From Ochrobactrum sp. BTU1 (GTDB lineage Bacteria > Pseudomonadota > Alphaproteobacteria > Rhizobiales > Rhizobiaceae), in contig CP076354.1 of NCBI GenBank assembly GCA_018798825.1, positions 682,001 through 746,000 of the forward strand: 64,000 bases of DNA, read 5' to 3'. A program made the translations under genes and the position numbers. Shown here piece by piece: positions 27,789 through 35,488 of the stretch; positions within the stretch are counted from its first letter, which is position 1, and each line of letters starts with the position of its first letter. Under the pieces are notes generated by a model. It saw only the letters and a list, made by a program, of their open reading frames with translations. It had not been told where the DNA came from and did not search any database.

Positions 27789-29030
27789 ATGGCCAAGAAA
27801 CCAGCGCCTGCGCGTGACACGACGACCAAGACGATACAGCAGGCTGAGGCTGTAGCGCGGGATGGCGATATTCACGTCAATGTGGAAGTCGGCGGCTTTA
27901 CAGGTTCTGTTGTTCGTCGTCAGGCCATGTTCTGGACCTGTACTGCGGCGATATTCCTTCTGTTTCTGGTGATTTTCAGCCCGGTTCTTCTGCCCTTTGT
28001 GGCAGGCATGGCGCTGGCATATTTTCTTGATCCTGTTGCAGACCGTCTGGAACGGCTGGGTCTGTCGCGACTGGCTGCAACGATTGTCATTCTGCTGGTC
28101 TTCCTGATGATACTCGTCGTCGGGCTGATGATCATCATACCGGTGCTTGCGACACAGCTCGCAGACTTCATATCCAAGCTACCGGATTACATTTCACAGT
28201 TGCAGGCGCTTCTTGCCAATGAGAATTCGAGCTGGCTGAAACGCTATATCGGTATCGATAGTTCGGTCATTCAGGAAAACCTCAGCACGCTCCTGCAACA
28301 GGGCGCCGGTTTCCTCTCCACATTGCTCCAGTCCCTGTGGAATTCGGGGAAATCTCTCATTGATATTGCGGGCCTTTTCATCGTTACGCCGGTGGTTGCG
28401 TTCTACATGCTGCTCGACTGGGATCGCATGGTTGATCGCATCGATTCATGGGTTCCTCGCAGGCAGCTTTATACCGTCCGCGGCATTGCTCGTGACATGG
28501 ATGCAGCGGTGGCGGGCTTCGTGCGCGGGCAGGGTACTTTGTGTCTCATTCTCGGCACCTATTACGCTATCGGCCTGACCCTGACCGGACTTAACTTTGG
28601 CCTGCTGATCGGCTTTTTTGCAGGGCTTATCAGCTTCATTCCCTATATCGGTTCCTTCGTTGGTCTGACGCTTGCAATCGGTGTTGCGCTGGTCCAGTTC
28701 TGGCCGGATTGGATCATGATTGTGGCTGTTGCCGCGGTGTTTTTCCTGGGCCAGTTTGTTGAAGGAAACATCCTCCAGCCAAAGCTCGTCGGATCGTCCG
28801 TGGGCCTGCATCCGGTCTGGCTGATGTTCGCTCTGTTCGCCTTCGGTTCTCTGTTTGGCTTCACTGGAATGCTGGTTGCAGTGCCAGCTGCGGCAGCGGT
28901 CGGGGTGCTTGTGCGTTTTGCCCTGAATCGCTATCTCCATTCTCCGATGTATGACCCTGCTTACAAGCGTTCGCATTCAGATGTCGGACCGCTGATAGAG
29001 GCGGGCGAGAATACAGGCAAAGAGAAATGA
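27789..29030 (+). CDS. AI-2E (PerM) family transporter
   Basis: A 413-residue inner-membrane protein with about eight helices in the AI-2E/PerM layout: an N-terminal helix pair (residues 45-110), an amphipathic extracytoplasmic stretch (about 120-190) and a C-terminal bundle. The signatures GLNFGLLIGFFAGLISFIPYIG and GNILQPKLVGSSVGLHP are diagnostic. Family members include AI-2 exporters and Na+/H+ antiporters, so the substrate is open. PerM-hdaA is a common alphaproteobacterial neighbourhood; hdaA follows after 54 bases. Confidence 0.9.
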   Translation: MAKKPAPARDTTTKTIQQAEAVARDGDIHVNVEVGGFTGSVVRRQAMFWTCTAAIFLLFLVIFSPVLLPFVAGMALAYFLDPVADRLERLGLSRLAATIVILLVFLMILVVGLMIIIPVLATQLADFISKLPDYISQLQALLANENSSWLKRYIGIDSSVIQENLSTLLQQGAGFLSTLLQSLWNSGKSLIDIAGLFIVTPVVAFYMLLDWDRMVDRIDSWVPRRQLYTVRGIARDMDAAVAGFVRGQGTLCLILGTYYAIGLTLTGLNFGLLIGFFAGLISFIPYIGSFVGLTLAIGVALVQFWPDWIMIVAVAAVFFLGQFVEGNILQPKLVGSSVGLHPVWLMFALFAFGSLFGFTGMLVAVPAAAAVGVLVRFALNRYLHSPMYDPAYKRSHSDVGPLIEAGENTGKEK

Positions 29031-29084
29031 AATTGAAACGTAACCGGGCCAGATTTTCAGGAGCCAGACATTCTGGAGGCAGCG

Positions 29085-29783
29085 ATGAGTGACGCGCCGC
29101 GTCAGATTCCGCTCGCCCTTGAGCATCAGCCCGGCTATCACCGCGAAGACATCATGGTCACGGGGTCGAACCGTGCGGCGGTGGACCTTATCGACCGTTG
29201 GCCGAACTGGGTTGCTCCGGTGGTTATTCTTGCCGGGCCGACGGGCGCGGGTAAAACACATCTTGCAGAAGTGTGGCGTGCAGCAACAGGTGCGTTGCTG
29301 GCTGATCCAAAATCTATCAGCGAGCGCGTAGTGCATGGTGCTGCGGAATATCCTGTGCTGATTGATAATATCGGTGGCGCACGTTTTGACGAAACAGGCC
29401 TGTTTCATCTCATTAACAGCGTTCGGCAGAATGCAGCCCTTGGTCCGGGACCATCGCTGCTGATGACTTCGCGTCTTCTGCCCGCAAACTGGAAAGTCAA
29501 ACTTCCCGATCTTGCATCGCGCCTCAAGGCGGCGACAGTGGTGGAAATTGCCGAACCGGACGACATGCTGCTGGGTGGTGTTATTCACAAGCTCTTTGCT
29601 GATCGACAGATCAGCGTTGAACCGCATGTGGTGAGTTATCTGGTCAGCCGCATTGAACGCTCGCTTCTGTCAGCGATTCAGATTGTCGATCGTCTTGATA
29701 ACGCCGCTATGGAGCAGAAAACGCGCATAACGCGCACGCTTGCCGCGCAGGTTTTGTCCGAAGCTGGTCACGGTGAGGGATGA
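29085..29783 (+). CDS. hdaA: DnaA-like replication regulator HdaA
   Basis: HdaA with the sliding clamp promotes hydrolysis of DnaA-bound ATP, preventing re-initiation of replication. The 232-residue protein has QIPLAL at residues 7-12, which fits a clamp-binding peptide, then an AAA+ domain with Walker A GPTGAGKTH (51-59), VLIDNIG as a weak Walker B and arginine-containing helices near SRIERSLLSAIQIVDRLD. It lacks the DnaA DNA-binding domain. It overlaps the epimerase gene by four bases. Confidence 0.88.
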   Translation: MSDAPRQIPLALEHQPGYHREDIMVTGSNRAAVDLIDRWPNWVAPVVILAGPTGAGKTHLAEVWRAATGALLADPKSISERVVHGAAEYPVLIDNIGGARFDETGLFHLINSVRQNAALGPGPSLLMTSRLLPANWKVKLPDLASRLKAATVVEIAEPDDMLLGGVIHKLFADRQISVEPHVVSYLVSRIERSLLSAIQIVDRLDNAAMEQKTRITRTLAAQVLSEAGHGEG

Positions 29784-30649
29784 AGGTCGCTGTCACTGGA
29801 GCTGGCGGATTTATCGGAAGTGCTGTTCTGCGCGAGCTGGCCGGCAATGGACACGAAACGCTCGCTCTTTCACGCGATGCGCTTTTGGCGCCAGACTTTG
29901 ACGGCGTTGATGCGGTCGTTCATTGTGCCGCTCTGGCGCATCGAACTGGTGCCGAACGCCCGCAGGCGGATGAGTTTGAAGCTGTCAATCATCGCCTGAC
30001 AGTCGAGCTTGCAGAAAAAGCCAGACAGGCCGGTGTACGCCGTTTTATCTTTGTCTCAACAATCTACACGATTGCAGGCAATCCATCGCCGTTAATGCCG
30101 GATATGCCGTTTTCACCGCGTGATGATTACGGCCATGCCAAAGCGAAGGCCGAAGCAGCATTGCTTGCGATGCGTGGTATTGAGGTGGTTATTACGCGTC
30201 CGGTGCTCGTTTATGGCCCAGATGCACGGGCCAATCTGCGCGCTTTAATGAAGCTTTGCGACACAGGACTACCGCTTCCCTTTGGTTTGGCCGACAACCG
30301 GCGCAGTTTTGTCTCGCTGGAAAACGTGGCGCGTGCATTAGTGTTTCTCGTCAATGCACAGAAAGATCAGGTTTCAGGCCAAACTTTCCATCTCGCTGAG
30401 CCAGAACCCCGCTCAACCCGCGAACTTGTCTCAAAAGCCCGCAAAGCAATGGGCCGTTCGTCACGGTTGCTGCCGGTGCCAGCCTTTCTTATGAAGGTTT
30501 TGCTGACGCTTGTGGGCAGACAGACGCTTTATGAGCAGCTGTTCGGCAACATGGTCGCCGATACCTCGTCGCTGCTCGCAATTGGCTTTGACTATCTGCC
30601 GGGTGATCCGCAAATCGCAGCCATGGCAATAGCCGCACAGAAAATCTAG
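29780..30649 (+). CDS. NAD-dependent epimerase/dehydratase family protein
   Basis: A 289-residue extended SDR. The nucleotide-binding loop TGAGGFIGS is at residues 6-14, and the catalytic pair is Tyr117 and Lys121 in YGHAK with VSTIYT before it. It most resembles UDP-glucose 4-epimerase-like sugar-nucleotide enzymes; the exact substrate is unknown. The start ATGA overlaps the hdaA stop. The stop TAG lies in the palindrome CTAG shared with the convergent SH3 gene stop. Confidence 0.85.
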   Translation: MKVAVTGAGGFIGSAVLRELAGNGHETLALSRDALLAPDFDGVDAVVHCAALAHRTGAERPQADEFEAVNHRLTVELAEKARQAGVRRFIFVSTIYTIAGNPSPLMPDMPFSPRDDYGHAKAKAEAALLAMRGIEVVITRPVLVYGPDARANLRALMKLCDTGLPLPFGLADNRRSFVSLENVARALVFLVNAQKDQVSGQTFHLAEPEPRSTRELVSKARKAMGRSSRLLPVPAFLMKVLLTLVGRQTLYEQLFGNMVADTSSLLAIGFDYLPGDPQIAAMAIAAQKI

Positions 30650-31455
30650 TTTTTCTGTCCAACGGCCATTGGCGGCTGAATGCGTGCCTTCTGCACGACG
30701 GGTGCCGCTGGAGTTGGTGCTTGCGTCTTCTTGGCAATCGAGCCGGTGGTCATCATTTGTGCGCTGTCGGGCTTGTTACGGCCACCGAGCAACTGATCTT
30801 CATGAACCCAGCCAATTATATTGGTTGAAGGCACGACCACACGATGCCACTTGCCGGTCTTACCATAGGAGCGCATTTCGCGACCCTTCTCGACTGTACC
30901 GATAGCCGGTGAGCGATCCCATGCGTTCTTGTGAATGGTGAGTTTTGCCTTGGCATATATCACCGATGGAGAATGAGCGGCCGTATTGGTGCCGCGCGGT
31001 GGCATCGGCAATGCGCGTGCGGATGCAGGGGGAGGCGGCGGTGGAGCCACTTTCTGTGTCGCGACTGCGGGCTTTGAAACCTCAATTGCGGCTTGCTGCA
31101 CAGGCTTGGCCGGTGCCGGCGCTACCAATGCGGCCGGGCGTGGCACCGGACCCACCGCGCCAGCATAATCTCTGCTTTGCGACTTCTTTTCGACCACGGC
31201 CTTCTCGGCAGGTTGTCTGGCTTCAACCTTGGCAGGAGCAGACGAAGTGGTTGTCGGGACAGTGCGTTGGAACAAGGCGGTCAATGCTGCTTGTGGGCTT
31301 TTATGCTGAGCCGTTGCCCACAGGCTAAACGCACCCAATCCCAAAATAGCGCCAAGCGCCAGAATTGGTGCTGATGAACCTGAACTGTTCTTGCGCCCGG
31401 TAGAACGCCCGGTTGAGCGTTTTGTCGGGCGGGAACTCCGTTTCCGTGGCGCCAT
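30646..31455 (-). CDS. Membrane-anchored SH3-domain protein
   Basis: A 269-residue protein with a strongly basic, Ser/Thr-rich N terminus (residues 1-28), one membrane helix (about 29-48), a long Pro/Ala linker with a run of seven prolines near residue 140, and a bacterial SH3 domain (about 165-225, with KLTIHKNAWDRSPAIGTVEKG and IGWVHEDQLLG). The C-terminal tail is flexible. Such SH3 domains usually bind cell-wall peptides; the topology puts the SH3 in the periplasm. No catalytic domain is present. Confidence 0.82.
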   Translation of the reverse strand: MAPRKRSSRPTKRSTGRSTGRKNSSGSSAPILALGAILGLGAFSLWATAQHKSPQAALTALFQRTVPTTTSSAPAKVEARQPAEKAVVEKKSQSRDYAGAVGPVPRPAALVAPAPAKPVQQAAIEVSKPAVATQKVAPPPPPPASARALPMPPRGTNTAAHSPSVIYAKAKLTIHKNAWDRSPAIGTVEKGREMRSYGKTGKWHRVVVPSTNIIGWVHEDQLLGGRNKPDSAQMMTTGSIAKKTQAPTPAAPVVQKARIQPPMAVGQKN

Positions 31456-31532
31456 TTTTCATGTCCCCTGTCCGAATCGCGACAGGAAGACACTACCGAG
31501 TCTTCCTTCGCATTTCGTTACCAGGGTTTTTA

Positions 31533-32237
31533 TCAGACCGAGCGGGTGAGGCCGCCATCCACGCGCAGGTTCTGACCCGTGATGTAGGCAGCACCTTCGG
31601 AGGCAAGGAATGAAACCGTCGCAGCGATTTCTTCGCTTTTGCCATAGCGCTGCATAGGCACGCTATCCCGGCGTTCTTCTGTTGCTGGCAGACTGTCGAT
31701 CCAGCCCGGCAAAACATTGTTCATACGGATATTGTCTGCCGCATAGGTGTCGGCGAAGACTTTTGTAAACGAGGCCAAACCAGCACGGAAAACTGCTGAA
31801 GTCGGGAACATCGCGCTTGGCTCAAAAGCCCATGCAGTCGAGATATTGATGATCGTGCCGGATTTCTGCTTTTGCATGAAAGGCACGACGAGACGGCTCG
31901 GGCGTACGACATTTAGAAAGTAAGTATCGAGACCCTTATGCCAATCTTCATCTGTAATATCGAGGATCGGTGCGCGTGGACCGTGGCCGGCACTATTCAC
32001 CAGCGTATCGATACGCCCCCATTTTTCGATAGTGAGATCGACGAGCTTCTTCAGGTCGTCAGCCGACTGGTTTGACCCTGTGACACCAATGCCACCCAAT
32101 TCCTCGGCCAATGCTTCGCCTTTGCCAGATGACGAGAGGATTGCGACGGAAAAACCGTCCGCTGCAAGCCGCCGTGCGGAAGCCGCACCCATTCCGCTGC
32201 CACCTGCCGTAATGATCGCTACTTTCTGTGTCGACAT
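31533..32237 (-). CDS. SDR-family protein lacking the catalytic Tyr and Lys
   Basis: A 234-residue protein with a clear SDR fold: glycine loop TAGGSGMG (residues 10-17), NSAG in place of NNAG (81-84), active-site Ser133 in NIST and a C-terminal GQNLRVDGGLTRS. At the positions where a classical SDR has Tyr and Lys (133+13 and +17) it has Thr146 and Phe150 (FPTSAVFRAGL). It therefore probably does not work as a standard oxidoreductase; it may bind nucleotide only, or use other residues. The ATG at 32237 follows AGGA closely; 37 upstream codons do not fit the fold. Confidence 0.82.
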   Translation of the reverse strand: MSTQKVAIITAGGSGMGAASARRLAADGFSVAILSSSGKGEALAEELGGIGVTGSNQSADDLKKLVDLTIEKWGRIDTLVNSAGHGPRAPILDITDEDWHKGLDTYFLNVVRPSRLVVPFMQKQKSGTIINISTAWAFEPSAMFPTSAVFRAGLASFTKVFADTYAADNIRMNNVLPGWIDSLPATEERRDSVPMQRYGKSEEIAATVSFLASEGAAYITGQNLRVDGGLTRSV

Positions 32238-32353
32238 TTCCTGATCCCAAAATACTGAAATTGTTTCGATATGCAGAAGGTAGCGGACGGGATTGAAATC
32301 CCAAGTGAATTTTCTTGAATTTAAGATTTTATAGCGTTGTTCCGGCAATAAAA

Positions 32354-32373
32354 AACGCCGCTTTCGCGGCGTT
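32354..32373 (-). terminator. Terminator of the 51-residue gene
   Basis: An 8-bp stem AACGCCGC/GCGGCGTT with a TTTC loop, followed on the minus strand by TTTTTATTGC, lies 23 bases after the small gene at 32397. It shields the SDR gene downstream. Confidence 0.85.
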
Positions 32374-32396
32374 CTAACTAAGTGGGTCGGAATGAA

Positions 32397-32552
32397 TTAT
32401 TCCTGTCCGGATGCCTTGTTGCCCGAAAAGGGTTCACCGGAAGCAGTCTCACCGCGTTTCTGGCTCGCCTCTTTTTGCTGAACAGCATCACGAAATGCTG
32501 CCCACTCATTTTCGTGGCGACGATAAAGTGCATCTGAAGTCTGGATATCCAT
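32397..32552 (-). CDS. 51-residue soluble protein of unknown function
   Basis: A very small hydrophilic protein starting MDIQTSDALYRRHENEWAAF and ending GNKASGQE, with charged residues throughout and no membrane segment. The start is set by a strong GGAGG seven bases before the ATG at 32552, and a terminator follows, so the unit looks real. I know no function. About 90 bases upstream is a dyad (AATCGGTT-N11-AACCGATT) that may control it. Confidence 0.7.
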   Translation of the reverse strand: MDIQTSDALYRRHENEWAAFRDAVQQKEASQKRGETASGEPFSGNKASGQE

Positions 32553-32638
32553 TTCGATCCTCCATTGGCTCTTGGCATGGCAAATAACATGGACCTTGAA
32601 GAATCGTTGCATCACAAACGGTAAGCGTTTGAAATCTT

Positions 32639-32665
32639 AATCGGTTTATATGTTTATAACCGATT
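32639..32665. promoter_or_regulatory. Dyad AATCGGTT-N11-AACCGATT
   Basis: A perfect 8-bp inverted repeat spaced by 11 AT-rich bases, between the 51-residue gene and the 48-residue gene. The arms are two helical turns apart centre to centre, as for a dimeric regulator. The regulator is unknown. Confidence 0.5.
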
Positions 32666-32715
32666 TAGACTTGAAACTTTTTGCCGTGTTGACGCGCCCG
32701 TCTTAGCTTAAAGGC

Positions 32716-32862
32716 TTAGTTTTCCTGAATGGAAACGCCACCCTCTCCAATTTTCATTTCGATGCCGGAAGGTTTTGATTCCTCCTGATAGGTATAGATC
32801 GCGAACCCTGCGACCACGACAATAAGAGCACCGATAATCAGATAAAGCCCGTTGCGATTCAC
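32716..32862 (-). CDS. 48-residue single-span membrane protein (GTG start)
   Basis: A small gene below the usual size cut-off: 48 codons from a GTG at 32860-32862 preceded by AGGAG at a normal distance (AGGAGTTTCAGAGTG). The protein is MNRNGLYLIIGALIVVVA followed by GFAIYTYQEESKPSG and an acidic tail ending SIQEN. One membrane helix spans residues 5-24, with the charged C terminus outside. I do not know the family. Confidence 0.68.
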   Translation of the reverse strand: MNRNGLYLIIGALIVVVAGFAIYTYQEESKPSGIEMKIGEGGVSIQEN

Positions 32863-33044
32863 TCTGAAACTCCTGAAAATTTGAGGATGAAAACAAAACG
32901 CACCAGAGCAAGCTTGGTTCCTGGCTTTGAGCTAAGCCATAAACGCACCGAGCGGCGTAACGCTGTGAATAAAATTTGAAAAATCTGTTTTTAGCGCTTG
33001 CTTTATACACGGCGATTATCTAGGGAAGGGCCGCTTACAAAGCA

Positions 33045-33121
33045 CGGAGCGTAGCGCAGCCTGGTAGCGCACCTGATTTGGGATCAGGGGGTCGGAGGTT
33101 CGAATCCTCTCGCTCCGACCA
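33045..33121 (+). tRNA. tRNA-Pro (anticodon TGG)
   Basis: A 77-base cloverleaf: acceptor CGGAGCG/CGCTCCG, D-arm with GCGCAGCCTGGTAGCGC, anticodon stem CCTGA/TCAGG with loop TTTGGGA (anticodon TGG), T-arm GGAGGTTCGAATCCTC, and an encoded CCA. It reads proline codons CCA/CCG. Confidence 0.97.
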
Positions 33122-33273
33122 TTTTTTCCAGACAATTTGCCAAGATGAGTATGTCGCAGTCAGATGCTGTGGCGTGCGCCTTTATCGCGTTGACATGGTG
33201 AGACGTGTAAACTATTGCCTTGGTGAAATTATCGCCCTTCATGGGCTCAAGAGCATAGATCAAGGTTCGTCAA

Positions 33274-33579
33274 ATGGTTGCACGTATTTACCGTCCAGCT
33301 AAGACCGCAATGCAGTCTGGTAAAGCCAAAACCGATAACTGGCTTCTGGAATATGAGCCAGAAAGCGCTCGTAAGGTCGAGCCGCTTATGGGTTACACAT
33401 CATCCGGTGACATGAAGAGTCAGATTCGCCTGTCTTTCTACAGCCGCGAAGACGCGATTGAATATGCGACCCGCAACGGTATCGCTTATCGCGTAATCGA
33501 GCCGCATGAAGTGAAGCGTCGCAAGGTTTCCTATTCGGATAACTTCAGCTTCTATCGTCCACAGCCTTGGACGCACTAA
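33274..33579 (+). CDS. NDUFS4-like complex I accessory subunit
   Basis: A 101-residue protein of the ETC complex I subunit family, the bacterial relative of mitochondrial NDUFS4 (18 kDa), found mainly in alphaproteobacteria. Visible features are the start ARIYRPAKTAMQSGKAKT, WLLEYEP, the conserved MGYTSSGDM, AIEYATRNGIAYRV and the tail YSDNFSFYRPQPWTH. It probably stabilises NADH:quinone oxidoreductase at the N-module. It lies alone between two tRNA genes, away from any nuo operon. The related zinc accessory subunit is at 49213. Confidence 0.9.
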   Translation: MVARIYRPAKTAMQSGKAKTDNWLLEYEPESARKVEPLMGYTSSGDMKSQIRLSFYSREDAIEYATRNGIAYRVIEPHEVKRRKVSYSDNFSFYRPQPWTH

Positions 33580-33587
33580 CAGCTTTT

Positions 33588-33617
33588 CCCGGCCTCATGC
33601 TTTGTGCTATGGCCGGG
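33588..33617 (+). terminator. Hairpin after the NDUFS4-like gene
   Basis: CCCGGCC faces GGCCGGG across a 16-base loop, starting nine bases after the stop. The following sequence (TTCTGATGG) is only weakly T-rich, and tRNA-Arg begins 13 bases later, so it may also separate the mRNA from the tRNA transcript. Confidence 0.5.
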
Positions 33618-33629
33618 TTCTGATGGTGA

Positions 33630-33706
33630 GGTCCCGTAGCTCAGCTGGATAGAGCACCGGCCTTCTAAGCCGTAGGTCACTGGTTCGAATCCAGTCGGGA
33701 TCGCCA
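33630..33706 (+). tRNA. tRNA-Arg (anticodon TCT)
   Basis: A 77-base cloverleaf: acceptor GGTCCCG/CGGGATC with one G-T wobble, anticodon loop CTTCTAA (anticodon TCT), T-arm CTGGTTCGAATCCAG, and an encoded CCA. The outermost anticodon-stem pair (27-43) appears as C-T, a mismatch; the other four pairs are normal. It reads AGA/AGG. Confidence 0.95.
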
Positions 33707-33880
33707 TCAAAACAATGACTTGGATCATTGAATCTTCCTCTGCCAAAAACCTCACATTGCAGCAATCGTATCCGCCAGCATTAGCGCTGCCGTCAGCAAT
33801 TCTGCTAATCACCTTCGACACAGTTGCAATTGCGTTCCCAAGTGCTAAACGGGAATTCCGGTAACTCGAAGGAATACGAT

Positions 33881-34513
33881 ATGCCGGATCTCTCCACACT
33901 TATGCTTTTTGCCACTGCTTGCGTCGTGCTCACTGCTACGCCAGGGCCAGATATGCTCCTCATTGCCTCCCGCAGTATTAGCCAAGGACGGGCTGCAGGT
34001 TTTCTCACCTATGTTGGTATTGCCGTGGGCACATATTGCCACGCAGTCGCGGCAGCCCTTGGTCTTTCGCAGCTCTTTTTGGTTTTGCCCGTTGCCTATG
34101 AAATTGTGCGCTGGGCAGGCTGCATCTACCTCCTTTATCTTGCCTGGAAGACCATTCGCTCAGATGGCACTGTCTTTTCACCGGTGGTGGGCCTCAATCG
34201 CTTTTCTTTGAAATGGATATTCGGTGAGGGCCTTTTTACCAATCTGCTTAATCCGAAGATGGTGCTCTTTGTGCTGGCGTTATTTCCCCAGTTCGTGAAG
34301 CCTGAGGCTGGTTCCCTCATCTTACAAATGTTGGTTTTGGCAACCGTGCTCAACGGCATTGGTTTGATTGTGAATGGAAGCGTGATTCTTTTGAGTACGC
34401 ATGTTCGAAATCGCATTAAAGCACAGCCCTCTATGCGAAAGCTGCCGCAATATCTGCTGGCGACTGTGTTCGCAGCGCTTGCCTGCCGCCTCGCGCTCGG
34501 AGGTCGCAATTAG
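33881..34513 (+). CDS. LysE/RhtB family amino-acid exporter
   Basis: A 210-residue inner-membrane protein of the LysE superfamily with about six helices. The family signature TPGPDMLLIASRSISQGRAAG is at residues 20-40, and the central NLLNPKMVLFVLALFPQF is typical of RhtB members, which export homoserine, threonine or homoserine lactones. The ATG at 33881 (MPDLSTLMLF) has AAGGAA upstream; 19 earlier codons are not membrane-like. A bidirectional terminator follows. Confidence 0.88.
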   Translation: MPDLSTLMLFATACVVLTATPGPDMLLIASRSISQGRAAGFLTYVGIAVGTYCHAVAAALGLSQLFLVLPVAYEIVRWAGCIYLLYLAWKTIRSDGTVFSPVVGLNRFSLKWIFGEGLFTNLLNPKMVLFVLALFPQFVKPEAGSLILQMLVLATVLNGIGLIVNGSVILLSTHVRNRIKAQPSMRKLPQYLLATVFAALACRLALGGRN

Positions 34514-34535
34514 GTTTCACCTGGTACAATAACAA

Positions 34536-34560
34536 AAACGCCGCAAATTTTGCGGCGTTT
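34536..34560. terminator. Bidirectional terminator between convergent genes
   Basis: AAACGCCGCA/TGCGGCGTTT with a five-base loop, A-rich on the left and T-rich on the right, ends both the LysE gene and the SH3-repeat gene. Confidence 0.9.
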
Positions 34561-34581
34561 CTCAATTCAAAATTGTTTGTC

Positions 34582-35121
34582 TTATTGGCCGTGCGGGCCA
34601 TCGCCGGAGCGGCTTCGTGGGAAAAACCGCGGACCGCGATCACGATCCCAATTTCTTCCACCACGGTCCCAGTGGCGGCCTCTGTCCCATCCACGGCCGC
34701 GGTCCCAATGGCGACCACGATCCCAATGACGGCGGTCATAATGGCGACGGTCCCAGCGGTCGTTTCGGTCGTTGAGGGCAGCGCCAATCGCGACACCAGC
34801 GATCAATGGAATGCCGATCAGAGCGGCATTACGACCGAAATCGTCTGAGTAACCGCCGCTAGAGCCTTCACGCATGGCGAGGTAGCGGGATGATGCCCAG
34901 CCGGACAATCCGCCATAGCTAATCTGGCACCAGCCATAACCCGAGGTGCAACCATGCACATTGACAGGCGCTCTATTCGGAATGCTGCCGAGCGCGGCAT
35001 AACCCGTTCCCGGACCTGTGCGTACATTAAGATTGGTTGTTACAATCGCGTTAGCGGCTTGCGCAGCACCCGCAGAAAAAACACCCAGCGCAATCATGGC
35101 GGCTTTAAGAGTGAGTTTCAT
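34582..35121 (-). CDS. Exported SH3 protein with Trp-Asp-Arg repeat tail
   Basis: A 179-residue exported protein: signal peptide (1-22), a bacterial SH3 domain (about 25-85; TNLNVRTGPGTGYAALGSIP and GLSGWASSRYL), a hydrophobic stretch (99-116) and an unusual tail at 122-161 in which WDR (once YDR) recurs seven times with Arg, His and Gly between. The tail is very basic and aromatic, so it could contact LPS, peptidoglycan or nucleic acid. GGGAGA before the ATG at 35121 fixes the start. SH3 proteins of this kind are common in rhizobiales but their roles are unknown. Confidence 0.82.
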   Translation of the reverse strand: MKLTLKAAMIALGVFSAGAAQAANAIVTTNLNVRTGPGTGYAALGSIPNRAPVNVHGCTSGYGWCQISYGGLSGWASSRYLAMREGSSGGYSDDFGRNAALIGIPLIAGVAIGAALNDRNDRWDRRHYDRRHWDRGRHWDRGRGWDRGRHWDRGGRNWDRDRGPRFFPRSRSGDGPHGQ

Positions 35122-35203
35122 GGGTCTTCTCCCTGGATTTATATGCACGGTAAACGAATTTACCGGGCAAGAAGTTCCCAATGGTTCTGCTTATGCGTGT
35201 ATC

Positions 35204-35293
35204 TTAGCGACGGTGACGCAGAATGACGGCAATGGCCAGTCCTGCCAGACCAATAGCGATTACACCTTGCAACACGAAAACCCAGTTCATCAT
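35204..35293 (-). CDS. 29-residue membrane peptide (candidate)
   Basis: A tiny frame starting with two ATGs and preceded by AAAGGAAATGCC, a good ribosome site. The product is MMNWVFVLQGVIAIGLAG followed by LAIAVILRHRR: one membrane helix with a basic end, which would stay cytoplasmic. There is no BLAST support available here, so it remains a candidate; composition and ribosome site are both better than expected by chance. Confidence 0.5.
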   Translation of the reverse strand: MMNWVFVLQGVIAIGLAGLAIAVILRHRR

Positions 35294-35488
35294 GGCATTT
35301 CCTTTGGGTGCTTTCGGCACCTGAAGACAAAATAGACTTATCTGGTTGGCTTCCTACCGTATTTCAGGGGCATGTGAAATGGATAAGTGCCGAAAAGCAG
35401 CCGCAGGGCCATGAATGTTGATTTTAAATATCAACTTTTCAATCTATGAAAACAAAAGCGACCATTCGGACGCATCTGCATTTTCCGA

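Noticed and set aside
32708..33010. 100-codon minus-strand frame overlapping the 48-residue gene
   Set aside because: The frame has no ribosome site and odd composition; the shorter frame at 32716-32862 has a strong site and a membrane helix.
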